DNA from: Chitinophaga barathri
Lineage (GTDB): Bacteria; Bacteroidota; Bacteroidia; Chitinophagales; Chitinophagaceae
NCBI RefSeq assembly: GCF_003807585.1
Contig: NZ_RMBX01000005.1
Location: 341,040-405,039, forward strand
Direction of reading: 5' to 3'
Length of the DNA stretch: 64,000 nt
Shown here one piece after another: positions 48,989 to 59,427 of this stretch. Positions within the stretch are counted from its first letter, which is position 1. Each line of letters begins with the position of its first letter. The position numbers and the translations under genes were made by a program. The notes beneath the pieces were generated by a model. That model saw nothing but the letters and a program-made list of their open reading frames with translations, made no database searches and had not been told where the DNA came from.

Positions 48989-49540
48989 ATGGAAACACTT
49001 GCGCCTGGTATATTGCTGATCGCGGACCCTTTTCTGAAAGACCCGAATTTTGCCCGCACCGTAGTCCTGCTGTGTGAACACCAGGATGAAGGCAGTTTTG
49101 GCTTCGTGGTGAACAGGCAATTCGATCAGCGGCTGGATGAACTGATCCCCGCGGTATTAACCCCCAATATCCCCGTTTATTTCGGTGGCCCCGTACAGAT
49201 GGACACCATTCATTTCATTCACCAGATGCCTGAACTGATAGAAGGGGGCTTCGAGGTGTTTCCCGGTATTTATTGGGGTGGAGATTTCGCCACAGTTGTA
49301 GAATTGTTGAACAGGGGCGAGCTGGACCTTCAGAAGATCAAATTCTTTATCGGGTACTCCGGCTGGAGCAGTGGTCAGCTGGAGGGAGAACTGACCGAAA
49401 AGAGCTGGATACTGAGCCGCATCAACCCTCCTTTGCTTTTCTCGGGAGACGAGCAGGAGATCTGGAAACAGAGCCTGCAGAATATGGGGAACAATTTCGC
49501 CATGATGGCGAACTTCCCGATAGACCCTTCGCTGAACTGA
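48989..49540 (+). CDS. YqgE/AlgH-family protein
   Basis: A 183-residue member of the UPF0301 (YqgE/AlgH) family. The hallmark sequence METLAPGILLIADPFL, then FARTVVLLCEHQDEGSFGF followed by VVNR, matches the family start; VYFGGPVQMDTIHFIH and FIGYSGWSSGQLEGEL are further signatures. It is cytoplasmic and its biochemical role is unresolved. A bidirectional terminator follows. Confidence 0.93.
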   Translation: METLAPGILLIADPFLKDPNFARTVVLLCEHQDEGSFGFVVNRQFDQRLDELIPAVLTPNIPVYFGGPVQMDTIHFIHQMPELIEGGFEVFPGIYWGGDFATVVELLNRGELDLQKIKFFIGYSGWSSGQLEGELTEKSWILSRINPPLLFSGDEQEIWKQSLQNMGNNFAMMANFPIDPSLN

Positions 49541-49553
49541 TGACCAGCATATC

Positions 49554-49573
49554 CCCCGCTGCTCCTCACAATG
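49554..49573. repeat. Partial copy of the REP-like element
   Basis: This 20-bp sequence (ccccgctgctcctc then acaatg) matches 53044-53063 in all but one base. It appears to be a single arm of the larger inverted repeat at 52928-53066. Confidence 0.55.
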
Positions 49574-49584
49574 GACATAAACAA

Positions 49585-49612
49585 AAAGGCCGGGCATTAA
49601 GCCCGGCCTTTC
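49585..49612. terminator. Bidirectional intrinsic terminator
   Basis: An 11-bp perfect stem (aaaggccgggc at 49585-49595 with gcccggccttt at 49601-49611) lies between the convergent YqgE and atpC genes. Confidence 0.85.
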
Positions 49613-49633
49613 AAATATATGCCTTCGGGTGAA

Positions 49634-49885
49634 TTACAAGGCTGTAGCGCCTTCTACCAGCACCGTCGCTTTGTTATTCAGCACCTCTACGAAGCCGCCT
49701 TCGATGGTGAACAGCTGCGTGTGGCTTTTATCTTTCAGCACCTTCATTTTGCCTTTACCCAGGGCGGCGATCAGCGGGGCGTGGCGGTCCAGTACTTCAA
49801 AGGACCCGTCTGTGCCCGGCAGCTGGATGCCGTATACTTCTCCTGTGTACAGCTTTTTTTCCGGTGTTAATATTTCCAATAACAT
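49634..49885 (-). CDS. atpC: ATP synthase F1 epsilon subunit
   Basis: An 83-residue epsilon subunit containing only the N-terminal beta-sandwich (MLLEILTPEKKLYTGEVYG, LPGTDGSFEVLDRHAPLIA, FTIEGGFVEVLNNKATVL). The C-terminal helical hairpin found in many bacterial epsilon subunits is missing, as in other Bacteroidota. It forms part of the central stalk. It lies 24 bp downstream of atpD. Confidence 0.93.
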   Translation of the reverse strand: MLLEILTPEKKLYTGEVYGIQLPGTDGSFEVLDRHAPLIAALGKGKMKVLKDKSHTQLFTIEGGFVEVLNNKATVLVEGATAL

Positions 49886-49909
49886 GTTAATCGGTTTTGT
49901 TTAGAAGCC

Positions 49910-51544
<1,635 letters not shown>

Positions 51545-51625
51545 TTACAAATATATTAAGTTTCGGCAATAAGATATGATTTCTAAACAACGCCTGTTAT
51601 TTTTATCGTTCAATTACTCTTTATC

Positions 51626-52876
51626 ATGATACAAGATAAGCCCTCATTAAACCGCAGGAATTTCCTCGGCAACATCACCAAAGCAGGCATTCTCGGCGCT
51701 ATCGGCCTCTCACCCGTAGCCCGCGTGGCAGCAGCCACCACCGAAGAAGAGATGCGGGAGGCTGAAAAGGCCTTCACCGAAGGCGAACACGCCTTCCTCT
51801 GCCAGCCTTATCTCCAGAATCCCGGGCCCACGGCCATGACCGTGATGTGGATGAGCAACAAACCCACCTACAGCTGGGTGGAATACGGCGAAACCAATGC
51901 GCTCGGCAGCACCGCCCGCAACATACAGGCGGGTATCGTGGACTCCTACGACAGGCTGCACAGCATCCGCCTCAGCAACCTGAAGCCCGGCACCACCTAT
52001 CATTACAAGGTCCTGTCCAAAGAGATCACGGAATTCAGGCCTTATAAACTCACCTACGGGGAAACCATCACCTCGGATACCTTCTCCTTTACCACCCCGG
52101 CCAAAAACCCGAAAGAGGTGAGCTGGCTGGTATTCAACGATATACATGACCGCGGGGCGGATAGTTTCCCCCATCTCATGGCCCTGAACAAAGATCCTTA
52201 CGACTTTGTGTTCCTGAACGGCGATATGTTCGACTACCAGGAAGATGAGCAGCAGATCCTCGATCACCTGCTCACGCCGCTCAGCAAAACCTTCGCTGCT
52301 GAAAAGCCCTTCCTGTTCACCCGCGGCAACCACGAAACCCGTGGCAAATACCGCCGTGAGCTGGCCAATTACTTCGACGGGCCGTACATTTTCGCCAAAC
52401 AATGGGGCCCGGTGCATTTCACCGTGCTGGACACCGGCGAAGACAAGGAAGACACGCATCCCGTATACGCGGGCATCGTGGATTTTGACGAATACCGCCG
52501 CCAGCAGGCGGAGAACCTGAAACAGGTCGTACTGTCCCCCGCTTTCAAAAAAGCGAAGTTCCGCGTGGTAATGATGCACATCCCGCACTATTATTCCGGC
52601 GACTGGCACGGGCCGATGGAATGCCGCAAACATTTCGGGCCTATCTTCGAACAGTCAAAGATCGACCTGTTCATAGCCGGGCATACTCACCGCCCCGGCA
52701 TTCACCAGCCGGTAGCGGGCCAGCACTCCTACCCGATCGTGATCGGCGGCGGCCCGAAAGACGGCAACCGCACGCTCATCAAAGTAAAGGCCACCGAAAA
52801 GGACCTGAGCCTGGTGATGCTGAAAGATGACGGGTCTGAAATGGGCCGTGTGGACCTGAAGAGCAAGAGGGGTTAA
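51626..52876 (+). CDS. Exported metallophosphoesterase with Tat signal and FN3-like domain
   Basis: A 416-residue phosphoesterase. The N-terminus has a twin-arginine signal (LNRRNFLGNITKAGILGAIG). A purple-acid-phosphatase-type FN3-like domain follows (residues about 60-150, with TAMTVMWMSNKPTYSWVEYG and IRLSNLKPGTTYHYKV). The catalytic domain has VFNDIHDRG, FLNGDMFDY, TRGNHETRG, MHIPHYYSG, and IAGHTHRPG, which together bind two metals. It would act on phosphate esters in the periplasm. Confidence 0.9.
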   Translation: MIQDKPSLNRRNFLGNITKAGILGAIGLSPVARVAAATTEEEMREAEKAFTEGEHAFLCQPYLQNPGPTAMTVMWMSNKPTYSWVEYGETNALGSTARNIQAGIVDSYDRLHSIRLSNLKPGTTYHYKVLSKEITEFRPYKLTYGETITSDTFSFTTPAKNPKEVSWLVFNDIHDRGADSFPHLMALNKDPYDFVFLNGDMFDYQEDEQQILDHLLTPLSKTFAAEKPFLFTRGNHETRGKYRRELANYFDGPYIFAKQWGPVHFTVLDTGEDKEDTHPVYAGIVDFDEYRRQQAENLKQVVLSPAFKKAKFRVVMMHIPHYYSGDWHGPMECRKHFGPIFEQSKIDLFIAGHTHRPGIHQPVAGQHSYPIVIGGGPKDGNRTLIKVKATEKDLSLVMLKDDGSEMGRVDLKSKRG

Positions 52877-52927
52877 TAAACCGCTTACAATGACGCTACC
52901 CGGCTTCACAACGTGATTGCCCGGCAA

Positions 52928-53066
52928 CGTCATTGCGAGAAGCAGCAGAGCCAAAGCGGGAGGGGCGACGAAGCAATCTCCTTCATGGAAGTGACGTACT
53001 CCAATATTGGGAGATTGCTTCGTCGCGGCTCCTGCACACGCCTCCCCGCTGCTCCTCGCAATGACG
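52928..53066. repeat. REP-like cruciform element
   Basis: Two nested perfect inverted repeats: cgtcattgcgag (52928-52939) with ctcgcaatgacg (53055-53066), and gcgacgaagcaatctcc (52965-52981) with its complement (53010-53026). The sequence resembles the well-known cgtcattgcgag/gaagcaatctcc-type repeats found in several genomes. It lies between convergent genes and may also help end transcription. Confidence 0.75.
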
Positions 53067-53089
53067 GCTTAGTTACTTTCAGAAATGAA

Positions 53090-53710
53090 TTACTGTGGAA
53101 GCGGCTTGGCGGCGGCCACGCAGGCCCAGGGGTCCTGGTCGCCGGGCATTACCTTTTTATCGTGGCTCCAGCAGAAGTTCATCGCCTGGCTGGTAACGCT
53201 GATCAGCCGGATGTTCACCTTCGTGCCCTTCCTGCTGTTGGACGCATGTACGGTCTGCACCCCTTTTGCCGGTATGTTGTGGATCGTATAAGGCTCGCTT
53301 TTGAACACATCGCCATTCCCCCTCACGTACTCCACCATCACCACGGCATTGTCCACCGGGTATTCCGTCTGGTTGCGCAGTGTGATCTCCAGGTTTTTGA
53401 TACCCCCCAGGAAACCTGTCTTATAATCCCCCGTGTTCAGCGATATGTATTGTTTCCAGTTTTTGCGGAAATATTCCCTGCGGTCCACAAACGTGGCCTG
53501 GGCCTGCACCTGCATGTCCTTGCGGCCGGCGATCTGCTCCGCAGTGCGGTTGCTCAGGGTTAAACTGTTCTTCAGGTCCCGGTTCTCATTCAGCAACTGC
53601 TCGTTCACCCGCAGCAGCTCTTTGGCTTTCCGCTGGTCCCGGCAGGACTTCACCACCAGTATGGCAATCATAAAAAGCATGATAACAGGTACTATCCATC
53701 TTTGACTCAT
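53090..53710 (-). CDS. Hypothetical membrane-anchored protein
   Basis: A 206-residue protein with one N-terminal membrane helix (about residues 6-21), a coiled coil (RKAKELLRVNEQLLNENRD), and a periplasmic beta-rich part that ends VMPGDQDPWACVAAAKPLP. No family recognised. It lies 66 bp from the convergently transcribed repeat region on its downstream side, and the HlyD-permease-TolC operon lies upstream on the same strand beyond a terminator. Confidence 0.68.
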   Translation of the reverse strand: MSQRWIVPVIMLFMIAILVVKSCRDQRKAKELLRVNEQLLNENRDLKNSLTLSNRTAEQIAGRKDMQVQAQATFVDRREYFRKNWKQYISLNTGDYKTGFLGGIKNLEITLRNQTEYPVDNAVVMVEYVRGNGDVFKSEPYTIHNIPAKGVQTVHASNSRKGTKVNIRLISVTSQAMNFCWSHDKKVMPGDQDPWACVAAAKPLPQ

Positions 53711-53724
53711 ACGGCAGTAATAGA

Positions 53725-53758
53725 AAAAATAATGCCGGATTTCATTCGAAACCCGGCA
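53725..53758 (-). terminator. Intrinsic terminator of the tripartite exporter operon
   Basis: A stem of tgccgg and ccggca separated by a loop with partial pairing is followed on the minus strand by a T-rich run (ttattttttc). It lies just after the TolC stop. Confidence 0.6.
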
Positions 53759-53775
53759 CCGTTCTCAGCTAACCT

Positions 53776-55248
53776 TTATTTCTCGGTAAACTCGTAGCGT
53801 ATCTTCTCATTCCTTTCAAAGTCGTACAGCGTGAGCCTGCGCACCGTGTAATAGGCCCTCCAGAAGTTGCGGAGTGCAAATACATAACTCTGCGAAGCCT
53901 GGTCTTTTTCGCTTTGCGCAAGGTTCAGGTCCGTGATGCTGATCTTGCCGATCATATACCGGGCCTTGGTGATCTCGTACCGCAGGCGCGCGATAGTATC
54001 CGCTTTGGTGGCGCTGGCCAGCAGGTTCTTCTGAATGTTGAACTGCTGGGTTTGCAGGTATACCTCCTGTTCAAACTGGCGTTCGGCCTGTTGTATGTCA
54101 ATTTCTATCAGATCACGGTTCGCCTTGGCCTGGCGTACCCTGTAGCGGGCGCGGCCCCAGTCCAGCAGCGGGATGCCGATGCCCACGGCGAAGTTCTGCT
54201 GGATCTCCCCGCCGGAATATACCCCGCCAAAGGTGGTCCCGTTATTGGTCTGCCCCAGCTGCGCGCGGAGATTAAACTCATAACCACTGTAAGCGCGGGC
54301 TTCGGCCACGTCTTGCTCGGCTTCCAGCCTTCTGCGGCGGAATTCGAGCACAGACTGCCGGTTGTTCCCCGCTTCAGCCACCGCTTTGTCCAGCGGCACG
54401 CTGAACAGCGGGACGACGGCGGGAGCCGTGAGCTGGATCGCCGCATCTTTGGGCATGTTCAGGAACCTTTTCAGTTCCTGGTAGGCCATTTCCTTTTGCA
54501 GGGTGGCCTGCTCCAGGGTATTACGGGCGTTCAGCAGGCTGAGCTCTATCTGCAGCAGTTCGTTTTCCGCGATCCTGCCGAGGTCAAAGCGGCCCTGGGA
54601 TATTTTGAACAGGGTATCCTGGTTGGCCACGTTCTGCTGGTAAATACGTTCCTGCGTCTGGGCGGACAGTGCTTCGAAAAACAGCGAAGCCCCGTCCAGC
54701 GCTACCGTCTCCAGGTCTTCGATGTACTGGCGTTTGCTTTCATCGTAGGCGATGGGCGATATCTTACGCTCCCAGTAAAACGGGTTGTATACGATACTGG
54801 GCTGGTTGTAGTTGATGGAAAAGGGCGTGGCCAGGTAATTGGTCTTGGTGGTACCGGTGAATTCGTCAAAGCGGTTCAGGTTCGACTGTACGGAAAAGGT
54901 ACCGCCGGTCCAGGGCACATTCTGGCGGAGGCCAAGGTTCACGGCTGTATTGGAGGTGGAGCGGCGTACATATTCCACTTTACCATCGGGCTGCAGCACC
55001 TCCACTGTTTCGCCGAAGGGGCTGCTGCTGTTATTGATGCCCAGTACAAGCTGCGGCAGCTGCCCCGCCCTGAAATAGCGGTAAGCGTACAGCGAGTTCA
55101 GCGCGCGGCTTTGCGCACGGTAATAACTGGGGGAGTTGCGCTGCGCGGTGGCCACTACTTCCTGTAATACTAATTGTTCCTGCGCCTGGGACACGGTAAA
55201 GGGTGCACTGCCCAGCAGGCAGGCTATTGTGAATCTGAATTTAAGCAT
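53776..55248 (-). CDS. TolC-family outer-membrane efflux protein
   Basis: A 490-residue outer-membrane channel component. A signal peptide starts MLKFRFTIACLLGSAPF and ends near AQA. The long periplasmic helices contain the repeated TolC features (NELLQIELSLLNARNTLEQA, and IQQAERQFEQEVYLQTQQF). I start it at the ATG at 55246-55248, which overlaps the permease stop by 8 bp and so implies coupled translation. It completes a tripartite system with the permease and HlyD-type adaptor upstream. Confidence 0.9.
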   Translation of the reverse strand: MLKFRFTIACLLGSAPFTVSQAQEQLVLQEVVATAQRNSPSYYRAQSRALNSLYAYRYFRAGQLPQLVLGINNSSSPFGETVEVLQPDGKVEYVRRSTSNTAVNLGLRQNVPWTGGTFSVQSNLNRFDEFTGTTKTNYLATPFSINYNQPSIVYNPFYWERKISPIAYDESKRQYIEDLETVALDGASLFFEALSAQTQERIYQQNVANQDTLFKISQGRFDLGRIAENELLQIELSLLNARNTLEQATLQKEMAYQELKRFLNMPKDAAIQLTAPAVVPLFSVPLDKAVAEAGNNRQSVLEFRRRRLEAEQDVAEARAYSGYEFNLRAQLGQTNNGTTFGGVYSGGEIQQNFAVGIGIPLLDWGRARYRVRQAKANRDLIEIDIQQAERQFEQEVYLQTQQFNIQKNLLASATKADTIARLRYEITKARYMIGKISITDLNLAQSEKDQASQSYVFALRNFWRAYYTVRRLTLYDFERNEKIRYEFTEK

Positions 55249-56587
55249 GTCGTAAACATTCAATTGGGTTCTGGTTTGCCGCCTTGCGCGCGGGAGAGAT
55301 ACCAAAGATGAGACCTACGGAAGAGGCCAGCACAAAGGATAACAGGATGGAGATCGCGGAGATGATCGTGCGGATGTCCGCCACTTTGTCCACCGTATAG
55401 GCCCCGGCCACGCCAAGGATAATACCGATGATGCCGCCGCTGAGGCTGATCAGCACGGCTTCAAAAAGGAACTGCATCACGATGTCGCGCTTCTGCGCGC
55501 CCAATGCCATCCTGATACCGATCTCTTTGGTACGTTCCAGCACGCTGGCCAGCATGATGTTCATAATACCGATGCCGCCCACCAGCAGGGAAATGCCCGC
55601 GATGGCGCTCAGTACGATGTTAAACACATCTTTGGTTTTCTGCTGCTGCTGGAGCAATTGCTCGGGGATGGATACTTCAAAATCCATCACGTCCGAGTGG
55701 CGGCGTTTCAACATGCGGCTGATGATGCCGGCGGATTCCGTAAGCTGTTCTGGTTGCGCTATTTTTACGACCAGCTGGTCCAGCTGGTGCAGCGGCATGT
55801 CCGGCGGCTGCTGGCCTCCCCCTTCTTCAAACCAGCTGCGCTGCTCGATCCGGATAGCCGGGTTGCGGTAACGGGTGAGCGTGGTCTGGATGGGCACATA
55901 TACGTCCATGTTGTAATCCCTGATACCGAGGTTTTCCTTGGTGGCGCTGCTGATCAGCTTTTCATCGGTTACGCCGATCACCTTCAGCCATTGCTGGCCG
56001 CATTTGATGGTTTTACCCAAAGGGTCTTCGGACAAAAAGAACTTTCTTTTCACGCCGGCGCCGATGATACATACGCCGTCACCCACTACCAGCTGCTCGT
56101 GGTTGAACATCTTTCCTTCGGAAAGACCGATATTGTTGAGCTCAAAAAACGCGGGCTCCACGCCCACCATTTTCAGCTTTTTGCTTTTGCCGTTGTAGAT
56201 CATGTCCTGGTCCAGGATCATCTCCGGGCTGATGGCGTCCACGGTGGGCACCATCCGCTGGATGCTGTGCGCATCTTCAAGGCTCAGGCCTTTGGAGAAT
56301 TTCTTTTTGTCCTTTTCCTGCCCGCCCGCTTCTTTGTTTGTTTTTTCGTCTTCCTCTTTTTTCTCTTCCAGCAAGGGTTTGATCACAATGTTATTCACGC
56401 CCACCAGTTTCATCTGGTTCATGATCTCTTCTTTCGCGCCCTTGCCGATGGCCAGCATGGCTATCACCGCGCCTACGCCGAATATAATGCCCAGGGCAGT
56501 CAGGAAAGACCGCAGCCTGTTGGCCACGAGCGAATCCAGCGCAATGCCCAGATTGTTCATGTTACGGGTACCCCATAATTTTCGCAT
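55241..56587 (-). CDS. MacB-like ABC transporter permease (FtsX type, no ATPase domain)
   Basis: A 448-residue permease. A first helix (ALGIIFGVGAVIAMLAIG) and a periplasmic MacB-type domain (about residues 50-280) precede three C-terminal helices (IMLASVLERTKEIGIRMALG; ISLSGGIIGIILGVAGAYTV; ISILLSFVLASSVGLIFG). The N-terminal ABC ATPase domain of classic MacB is absent, so the ATPase must be encoded elsewhere. It lies between the adaptor (18-bp gap) and TolC (8-bp overlap) genes. Substrates could be peptides, antibiotics or other exported molecules. Confidence 0.9.
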   Translation of the reverse strand: MRKLWGTRNMNNLGIALDSLVANRLRSFLTALGIIFGVGAVIAMLAIGKGAKEEIMNQMKLVGVNNIVIKPLLEEKKEEDEKTNKEAGGQEKDKKKFSKGLSLEDAHSIQRMVPTVDAISPEMILDQDMIYNGKSKKLKMVGVEPAFFELNNIGLSEGKMFNHEQLVVGDGVCIIGAGVKRKFFLSEDPLGKTIKCGQQWLKVIGVTDEKLISSATKENLGIRDYNMDVYVPIQTTLTRYRNPAIRIEQRSWFEEGGGQQPPDMPLHQLDQLVVKIAQPEQLTESAGIISRMLKRRHSDVMDFEVSIPEQLLQQQQKTKDVFNIVLSAIAGISLLVGGIGIMNIMLASVLERTKEIGIRMALGAQKRDIVMQFLFEAVLISLSGGIIGIILGVAGAYTVDKVADIRTIISAISILLSFVLASSVGLIFGISPARKAANQNPIECLRHA

Positions 56588-56605
56588 AATGTCTGTTTTA
56601 TGAGG

Positions 56606-57853
56606 TTATTTTAAAACGACGAGAGTGTGGTTCTTGGCGGATTCCGGCTCGGACATGTATACTTCGTCCCCCGCTTCAAGCCCTTTGTCAACGATCACTA
56701 CTTCATCGTTGCTCTTACCCAGCTTCACTTCGCGCTTTTCGATGGAGTTGCCCCTGCGCAGGTATACGAAGCTTTTGGATTTTTCGCTGAATACGGCTTC
56801 CAGCGGGATGGTGAGCTTGTTAGGCACTTGATTGATAAGGATATTGTTGGAGGTGGTCATGCCGGGTTTGAGGATGGAGTCCACTTTGTCCAGCTTGATG
56901 AGCACTTCGAATACTTTTGCATTGGAACCGGGGCGGTTTTCACCGATATTGGCCACGGAGGTCACGATGCCGGTGAGTTTCACCTCGGGGAAGGCATCCA
57001 GGCCCATGGACACTTTCTGTTCTTTTTTGATCTTGCTGATGTCCACCTCGTTGATATAGGTTTTGGACAACATGCTGCTCAGGTCGGGCAACATACAGAT
57101 GCGCGGGTCCCAGGAGCGGATGGCGGAGCCTGCTTTCTTTTTGCCGCCGGTGGCATAATCGGGGATATATACCAGCAATCCTTTTTTGGGTGCGGTGATG
57201 CGGAAATTGTTGCGGAGGTCTTCCAGCGCGGCCAGCTGCTCCTGCTTACGTTTCACTTCCCTGGCGGCCTGTTCCATTTTGGCGGAAGCCTGCCGCTGCT
57301 GGATCTTGTATTTTTCGCCCAGCTGTTTAAAATCACGGTCTGCCTTCTCCAGGTCCAGTTCTGCCTGGCGGATGGTAGCGGGCGGCTCGAATTTGCTCAG
57401 CTCCAGCGCGATCTTTTTCTGTTCCATCTGGAACTTGAGGTTGGTGATATTGTCGCGGGATTCGCGCATCTGGAGCGTGGTGTCCAGCGCGGTCTGGGAC
57501 AGGGTGGTGATGGAACGGTCCAGCTCCATCTGTACGTCCCCGATCTTTTTGTTCACCACAGCGGGGTCCAGCGTGGCGATGTAGTCCCCTTCCTTGACGG
57601 TGATACCTTCCGTAACCATGTCCTGGATTTTGATCTCTTCGTAGATCTGGTGGGTCTGGAGGGGTGGTGACTGGATGTACACCGTGTTTTCGGCCATCAG
57701 TTCGCCGGGGCTGACCACCACGTCCCGGAAGTTTTCTTTTTTCACTTTAGCTACGGCACTGGGGCCGGCGGCCTTTTTACCGAAAACAAAATACGCGGTA
57801 ATCGTACAAACGAGGAGTAACGCGGCAATAAGCCACCATTTTTTCTTAAACAT
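56606..57853 (-). CDS. HlyD/MacA-type periplasmic adaptor
   Basis: A 415-residue membrane-fusion protein. One N-terminal helix (about residues 5-24) anchors it in the inner membrane. Then comes a barrel-like region (VKEGDYIATLDPAVVNKKIG), a long alpha-helical hairpin (about residues 105-220, DRSITTLSQTALDT and REVKRKQEQLAALEDLRNN), the second half of the lipoyl-like domain (TAPKKGLLVYIPD) and a C-terminal beta-barrel domain. It is the first gene of the exporter operon and links the permease to TolC. Confidence 0.9.
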   Translation of the reverse strand: MFKKKWWLIAALLLVCTITAYFVFGKKAAGPSAVAKVKKENFRDVVVSPGELMAENTVYIQSPPLQTHQIYEEIKIQDMVTEGITVKEGDYIATLDPAVVNKKIGDVQMELDRSITTLSQTALDTTLQMRESRDNITNLKFQMEQKKIALELSKFEPPATIRQAELDLEKADRDFKQLGEKYKIQQRQASAKMEQAAREVKRKQEQLAALEDLRNNFRITAPKKGLLVYIPDYATGGKKKAGSAIRSWDPRICMLPDLSSMLSKTYINEVDISKIKKEQKVSMGLDAFPEVKLTGIVTSVANIGENRPGSNAKVFEVLIKLDKVDSILKPGMTTSNNILINQVPNKLTIPLEAVFSEKSKSFVYLRRGNSIEKREVKLGKSNDEVVIVDKGLEAGDEVYMSEPESAKNHTLVVLK

Positions 57854-58123
57854 AGGTCAATTAGTGTGTGGTATATACAAGGGTGAATAGCTACTTATTA
57901 ATTACGCACGGCTTCGGCTAAACATGGAATTTTATCTAGATGCACGGGTTCAACGATTCCATAAAAATATACGGGGAATACTAAACGAAACGTTAATTGT
58001 GACGGATAGAGGGATTTGCATTATAAACAGCGTTTTATAAGGGATAGACTTCACTCGGTGCTCATACACAACAATTTGCATTTCCCTGATAACGGTCTCA
58101 CAATTACTTTTATTTTTGCCCAA

Positions 58124-59299
58124 ATGTCCCTGATGAAATTATTTGTGGTAAACGATGCCCGCACAGCCCGGGAATTCCTGGATGTACATGTCACGCTGAA
58201 CAAGGATCACGAAGGCTGGATACAGCCGCTGGACAAGGATATAACAGATGTATTCGACCCGGCAAGGAACAAGGCTTTCCGTTTTGGCGAGCTGGTGAGA
58301 TGGGTGATGAAGGACGAAAACGGCAGGTTCACCGGCCGCATCGCCGCTTTTGTGAATAAAAAATATAAAACCCTCGGGGACGAACAACTCACCGGCGGGG
58401 TGGGCTTTTTTGACTGCATCAACGACCAGCGGGCGGCGAACCTCCTGTTCGACACGGCGAAACAATGGCTGGAAGAAAGAGGTATGGGCGCCATGGACGG
58501 GCCGGTCAACTTCGGGGACCGCGACCGCTGGTGGGGCCTCCAGGTGGAAGGGTTTGTGAACCCGCCGTACGGCATGGCCTACAACCCTCCTTATTACCGC
58601 AACCTTTTCGAGGGATATGGTTTTGAGCCTTTCTTTAACCAGGTCTGTTTTGCACTGGACGTAAAAAACCGCATACAGGACAAGTTTTATGAGCGTCATG
58701 CCGCCCTGGCGGAGGACCCGGACTATTCCGCCCGGCATATTGATAAAAAGAACCTCGAAAAATACGCGCAGGATTTCACGACCGTCTACAACAAAGCCTG
58801 GGCCCAGCATGGCGGCGGCAAGGAGATCACGAAGGAGCAGACCATGCTCCTGTTCAAAAAGATGAAACCCGTGCTGGATGAAAAGATCGTATGGTTCGCC
58901 TATTATAAGGAAGACCCGATCGCCATCTGGATCAACCTGCCGGAGCTGAACCAGTATTTCAAACATATGGGCGGCAAATTCGGCCTCCTGCAAAAGCTGC
59001 AATTCCTCTGGCTGAAGATGACGGGCGCCTGCCGCAAGTTCACCGGCATCGTGTTTGGCGTGGTGCCGGAGTTCCAGGCAAAGGGCGTGGATGCCTATAT
59101 TATCGTGGAAGGGGGCGTAAAAGTGATACAGGAGCAGAACCTGTATGATGACTATGAAATGCAGTGGATCGGGGATTTTAACCCGAAAATGATGAATATC
59201 GGCCAGAACCTCGGGGCCTATCCCAGCCGGCGGCTGATCACTTTCCGCTACCTGTTCGACCGGACGAAGGAATTTAAGCGCCACCCCATCCTGAAGTAA
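58124..59299 (+). CDS. Hypothetical GNAT-like protein
   Basis: A protein of about 391 residues, soluble, well conserved in Bacteroidota as far as I recall, but with no assigned function. The middle segments GGVGFFDCINDQRAANLLFD and MGAMDGPVNFGDRDRWWGL, and later VFGVVPEFQAKGVDAYIIV, have the look of an acetyltransferase (GNAT) fold. I choose the ATG at 58124 or the ATG at 58133; an upstream extension to 58016 is unlikely. A TATTTTTG box (58111-58118) lies immediately before the start. Confidence 0.78.
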   Translation: MSLMKLFVVNDARTAREFLDVHVTLNKDHEGWIQPLDKDITDVFDPARNKAFRFGELVRWVMKDENGRFTGRIAAFVNKKYKTLGDEQLTGGVGFFDCINDQRAANLLFDTAKQWLEERGMGAMDGPVNFGDRDRWWGLQVEGFVNPPYGMAYNPPYYRNLFEGYGFEPFFNQVCFALDVKNRIQDKFYERHAALAEDPDYSARHIDKKNLEKYAQDFTTVYNKAWAQHGGGKEITKEQTMLLFKKMKPVLDEKIVWFAYYKEDPIAIWINLPELNQYFKHMGGKFGLLQKLQFLWLKMTGACRKFTGIVFGVVPEFQAKGVDAYIIVEGGVKVIQEQNLYDDYEMQWIGDFNPKMMNIGQNLGAYPSRRLITFRYLFDRTKEFKRHPILK

Positions 59300-59427
59300 A
59301 GGCCGCGAAAACATCCGTGCCGGCCTGAAATAGCCCGATGGGCCATGGTGGCTGGCGCGAGCTTTTTCCCTTTTTACTTTTTATTTTTTGCGTTACTTTC
59401 GGCTTTTGGAAAGGAGCGACTCCCATC

